A program made the position numbers and the translations under genes. The notes under the pieces were generated by a model. It saw nothing but the letters and a program-made list of their open reading frames with translations, was not told the origin of the DNA and did no database searches. DNA of 64,000 bases from Chelatococcus sp. (GTDB lineage: Bacteria > Pseudomonadota > Alphaproteobacteria > Rhizobiales > Beijerinckiaceae): positions 1 to 64,000 of the forward strand of contig QFQY01000018.1 in NCBI GenBank assembly GCA_003248805.1, given 5' to 3'. Of this stretch, positions 61,024 through 64,000 are shown in pieces. Numbering within the stretch: the first letter of the stretch is position 1; every line of letters starts with the position of its first letter.

Positions 61024-62046
61024 TCATGACGTCATCCCGGCGGCGGCCGGCTCCGCATCGGCAGCCTCCGCAGCCGCCGCCTCATGGGCCGGACGGACGA
61101 CACCGTCCGGCGACACGTGCCGGACCTCGCAATCCATCCAGAAGCCGGTGGCGTCATGCACACGCATCCGCGCCAGATGGATCAGGCCGAGAACGTCGCG
61201 GCTCGACGCCCCGCCCCGATTGACGATGAAATTGGCATGGAGCGGCGAGATCTCCGCGCCGCCCAGCCGCGTCCCCTTCAGCCCGACGCGCTCGATGGCG
61301 GCTCCCGGCGGGCCGACGATGCTGTACATCGACGGGTTGCTGAGAAAGACCGACCCGCAATTGGGCAGATTCTTCGGGAACTTGCGCCGCCGGTCGGCGA
61401 GAATCGCGATCATCTCGCGGCGCATGGCCGCCGGGTCCGCCTCCGAGAAGGCGAGCTCCGCCTCGAGCACGATCAGGCCGTCGGACTGCAGCGAAGAGCC
61501 CCGATAGCTGAAGGCACACTCGGCCTGCGAACGCTCGAAGGGACGCCCCGAAGCATCGCAGCCGCGCACCGAAACGACGCTGGCACCGATGCCTTTGCGC
61601 TGGCTGCCGCCATTCATGTAGATCAGCCCGCCCAGCGTGCCGGGGATGCCGATGGCGTGTTCCGCCCCGCTCAGCCCCTCGCGACCGAGCTGCCTGACGA
61701 AACGCGGCACCCACAGCCCCGCTCCGGCCCGGACATGGCGCCCGTCGCGATGGAAGCCGCCCAGATTGGAGCCGATCCGCACGATCGCGCCATCGAAGCC
61801 GCGATTGTCGAACAGCAGGTTCGAACCGTCGCCGATCACGAGCGTCGGCAAGCCGGATTCGGAAAGAATGGCGAGGGCCGCCCCGACCTCGGCCGCGCTC
61901 GCGGGCTCGATGAGGACGCGCGCCCGCCCGCCGATGCGCCAGCGACAGAGCGCCCGCAGATCGGCAGCCTCCTCGATATGCCCGGTCACGGCGTCGCGCA
62001 GGCGCGCCAGGGTCGCGGGCAGTCGCGAGCGTCCGGTCTCCAGCAT
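61024..62046 (-). CDS. UDP-N-acetylenolpyruvoylglucosamine reductase-like protein (MurB paralogue in EPS locus)
   Basis: A 340-residue FAD-binding reductase. FAD-binding segments VIGDGSNLLF and GIPGTLGGLIYMNGGS are clear. The catalytic set includes FSYRGS (Arg), PNCGSVFLSNP (Ser) and the late Glu in DCEVRHVSPDG. The Ser loop differs from housekeeping MurB: the usual GS.FKNP reads GSVFLSNP, lacking the Lys and one residue longer, followed by SMYSIVGPPGAAIERVGLKG. An Ala/Glu-rich tail ends the protein. Together with the MurA-like gene it would convert an enolpyruvyl sugar nucleotide to a lactyl ether (MurNAc-like). Confidence 0.82.
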   Translation of the reverse strand: MLETGRSRLPATLARLRDAVTGHIEEAADLRALCRWRIGGRARVLIEPASAAEVGAALAILSESGLPTLVIGDGSNLLFDNRGFDGAIVRIGSNLGGFHRDGRHVRAGAGLWVPRFVRQLGREGLSGAEHAIGIPGTLGGLIYMNGGSQRKGIGASVVSVRGCDASGRPFERSQAECAFSYRGSSLQSDGLIVLEAELAFSEADPAAMRREMIAILADRRRKFPKNLPNCGSVFLSNPSMYSIVGPPGAAIERVGLKGTRLGGAEISPLHANFIVNRGGASSRDVLGLIHLARMRVHDATGFWMDCEVRHVSPDGVVRPAHEAAAAEAADAEPAAAGMTS

Positions 62047-62112
62047 TGTTCCTCGCGTCTCGGCGTTGCGAAGCGGCCGGGCCTTCGGCCCGGTCGCGGC
62101 GGATCGGCGATG

Positions 62113-64000
62113 TCAGCGATAGTAGCGGTTGAAGACTTCTTCCTGCCGCTTGTCGAGGCCGTAGGGCTCGTAGCTCCGCTGCTTGTCGATCTCGACCTTG
62201 TTCAGCACTGCGCCGACCATCTTCTCGCGAACGGCTCCGGAGGACGCGACCACGCTGCGAACCACGCGCCGAGGCACGCTGCCCCACTCGACGACCATCA
62301 CGACCGCGTCGAGCAATTGCGCAGCGGCGCGCCCGTCGACGACAGGACCGAGCGGCGGCAGATCGACGATGATGTAGTCGTACATGCCGCCGAGGCTCTG
62401 CAGCAGGGCGCCCATCGCGGGCGAGGAGATCAGGTCGCCGCTGACGAAGAACTTGTGCTTCGCGGTGGCCGGCAACATCGTCAGGCCGGTCTCGGGCTCG
62501 GCCACGATGATGTCGCTGATCGAAGCCTGGTCGAGCAGCAGCTCGCCGAGGCCGGCGGCCGGAGAGAGACCGGCCAGGCGGGTCAGCCCCGCCTCGCGCA
62601 GGTCGGCGTCGATCAGCACGACCTTCGCGCCCTGCAGGGCGAGCAGACCCGCCAGATTCATCGAGACCGTCGACTTGCCCTCGCGCGGCATGCTGGACAC
62701 GACGCCGACGACCTTGGCCCGGTCGAGTTTCACGCGGTCGTCGATCCCGATCTTCACCGCGCGCAGGGTCTCGGCGAAGCTGGAGAACGGGTTCTTGACC
62801 GCGAACTTCGCCAGGGTCGCATCGCCCGGAGACGCCGGGTCGTGGATCGGCCCCGGCAAGGCGCGAAGCGCTCGGCCTCCGCCGACGATCGGAAGCATGC
62901 CGAACACCTCGACGCCGAGATCCTCCTCGACCTGCTGAGCCGTGCGATAGGCCCGGTCGGAGAGCTCGCGATAGGCCGCGATGCCGACGCCCGTGCCCAG
63001 CCCGAGGATCATGCCGGCGGCGGCGAGGAGCATCATCCGCGGCTCGCTGGGCAGCAAGGGCGGCGATGCATCCGAAATCACGCGCGCATCGTTGATCGGC
63101 GAGGATTCCTGCTGCACCGTCTCCTGATAGCGCTGCAGGAAGCTCTGATACATGCTGCGGAGCGAGGTCGCCTTCTGCTCGAGCTGGCGCAGCTCGACGA
63201 GGGAGCTGTTGGCCTCGGAGGTGATGTTCCGCGCCGCGGTGATCTGCTTGGCGAGCTGCTCCTCCCGGTCGCGCGACCGCTGCAGCTGCGTCTCGGCGCT
63301 CGAGAGGAAGCGCCGGAACTCCTCGAAGATCTGTCGGTCCACGTCCTTGATCTGACGATCGAGGTCGAGCGCGATCGCGTGACGCGGCCCGACGCGGCTG
63401 ACATTGTCGTTGTAGCGGCGACGCAGGTCGGCCTGCTGCTGGCGCAGGCGCCCGATCACCGAATTGTCCATCGCCTCGGGCGTGAACGCATCGAGCCGGC
63501 CGCTGTCAACGATCGCCTTGACCGTGTCGTAGGTCGCCCTGTTGCGCGCCACTTCCGCGCTGATCTCGGTGAGCTGCCGGTTGAGGTCGGAGAGCTGCTG
63601 GTCGGAGAAAAGCTGCCCGTTGGTCGCGAGGAGGTTGTTCTTGTTGCGATAGTCCTCGACCGCGCGGCTGGCCGCATAGCTCTGCTTCTGCAGCTCGGCC
63701 GACTGCTCGGAGAACCAGTCGCCCGCACGCTTCGCCTGCTCGACGCGCGCGGTGATCTGGTCGGCCAGATAGGCGTCGGCGACGCCGTTGGCGATGGCGG
63801 CGGCCTTGCGCGGGGATTTCGCCGTGACGGCGATCTGGAGCACGTTCGATTTGCCCTGCCGCGTCAGCTTGATCGCCTCGGTGAGCTTGCCGATGGCGAC
63901 GCGTTCCTTGCGGAAATCCGGATCGCTTTCGCCGGACGACACCTGGAAAAGCCGCATCGGATTCAGCATCTGCACGAGCCGCACGGCCTGCATCGGCAGC
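62113..64000 (-). CDS. Wzc-type polysaccharide co-polymerase/tyrosine autokinase (partial, N terminus beyond the window)
   Basis: At least 629 residues are visible; the start lies past the right edge. The periplasmic part is a Wzz-like domain with long coiled coils (RVEQAKRAGDWFSEQSAELQ region, then a DRQIFEEFRRFLSSAETQLQ helix) and a PPLLPSEPRMM segment before the second membrane helix LLAAAGMILGLGTGVGIAAY. The cytoplasmic BY-kinase domain has Walker A SSMPREGKSTVSMN, Walker A' VLIDADLREAG and Walker B YDYIIVDLPP. The tail RSYEPYGLDKRQEEVFNRYYR carries four tyrosines, the likely autophosphorylation cluster. It regulates chain length and export of the exopolysaccharide. A divergent phosphatase-type gene at 48.3 kb could be a counterpart. 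Confidence 0.93.
   Translation of the reverse strand, partial: LPMQAVRLVQMLNPMRLFQVSSGESDPDFRKERVAIGKLTEAIKLTRQGKSNVLQIAVTAKSPRKAAAIANGVADAYLADQITARVEQAKRAGDWFSEQSAELQKQSYAASRAVEDYRNKNNLLATNGQLFSDQQLSDLNRQLTEISAEVARNRATYDTVKAIVDSGRLDAFTPEAMDNSVIGRLRQQQADLRRRYNDNVSRVGPRHAIALDLDRQIKDVDRQIFEEFRRFLSSAETQLQRSRDREEQLAKQITAARNITSEANSSLVELRQLEQKATSLRSMYQSFLQRYQETVQQESSPINDARVISDASPPLLPSEPRMMLLAAAGMILGLGTGVGIAAYRELSDRAYRTAQQVEEDLGVEVFGMLPIVGGGRALRALPGPIHDPASPGDATLAKFAVKNPFSSFAETLRAVKIGIDDRVKLDRAKVVGVVSSMPREGKSTVSMNLAGLLALQGAKVVLIDADLREAGLTRLAGLSPAAGLGELLLDQASISDIIVAEPETGLTMLPATAKHKFFVSGDLISSPAMGALLQSLGGMYDYIIVDLPPLGPVVDGRAAAQLLDAVVMVVEWGSVPRRVVRSVVASSGAVREKMVGAVLNKVEIDKQRSYEPYGLDKRQEEVFNRYYR

Noticed and set aside
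61024..62046. MurB-like gene as part of a division/cell-wall (dcw) cluster
   Set aside because: No murC, ddl, ftsQ or ftsA genes adjoin it; neighbours are glycosyltransferases and a Wzc-type kinase.

Overview
The window is high-GC DNA with dense, short-spaced genes, frequent ATGA/GTGA stop-start overlaps and several families of palindromic intergenic repeats. Gene content (ferredoxin-type CysI with DUF2849/DUF934, many NMT1/THI5-type ABC importers, GTA-type spike genes, a CtrA-like box, a Wzx/Wzc-type exopolysaccharide locus) points to an alphaproteobacterium of the Hyphomicrobiales (Rhizobiales), plausibly Bosea or a relative. The taxonomic call is inference from gene content, not from a marker gene. 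I see no rRNA, tRNA, CRISPR array or insertion sequence.

Layout. 0-2.8 kb: end of an assimilatory sulfite-reduction operon (DUF2849, cysI, DUF934, a tiny membrane protein). 2.8-10.4 kb (minus): a seven-gene operon with two related periplasmic binding proteins, one permease, one ATPase, two different amidohydrolases and an SDR. It is divergent from a LysR regulator and is probably for uptake and breakdown of a cyclic amide or N-heterocycle. 11.6-17.7 kb: LOG-family hydrolase, formamidase-like protein, cytoplasmic gamma-glutamyltransferase, orphan peptide-binding protein and GntR regulator. 17.9-20.0 kb: kynureninase-like gene and tryptophan 2,3-dioxygenase. 20.2-26.1 kb: alpha/beta hydrolase, acyl-CoA dehydrogenase and acyl-CoA ligase, then opine-dehydrogenase-like and 3-hydroxyacyl-CoA dehydrogenase genes. 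26.2-28.8 kb: SleB-type lipoprotein, two unrecognised lower-GC genes and an M15 peptidase. 28.9-37.7 kb: NicX-like ring-cleavage enzyme, a flavin reductase-MarR fusion, a complete ABC importer with its binding protein 3 kb away, and two dehydrogenase/dehydratase genes. Several of these promoters carry related TTTCA/TGAAA dyads.

37.9-64 kb is a cell-surface region. Divergent type I secretion genes (HlyD adaptor, PrtD-type ABC) sit beside a small predicted substrate made of two copies of an unusual module. The same tandem module forms the C terminus of a 785-residue beta-helix/Calx-beta protein 6 kb further on. Around these lie exopolysaccharide genes: nucleotide-sugar epimerase, initiating phosphoglycosyltransferase, UDP-glucose dehydrogenase, Wzx flippase, three glycosyltransferases, a MurA-like and a MurB-like enzyme, and a Wzc-type co-polymerase/tyrosine kinase that runs off the right edge. 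A two-gene operon related to gene-transfer-agent head spikes is embedded in this locus.

Most notable are the shared secretion-linked module, the MurA/MurB pair suggesting a lactyl-sugar in the exopolysaccharide, the spike operon with a strong promoter under a dyad, and the candidate regulon of the flavin reductase-MarR fusion.
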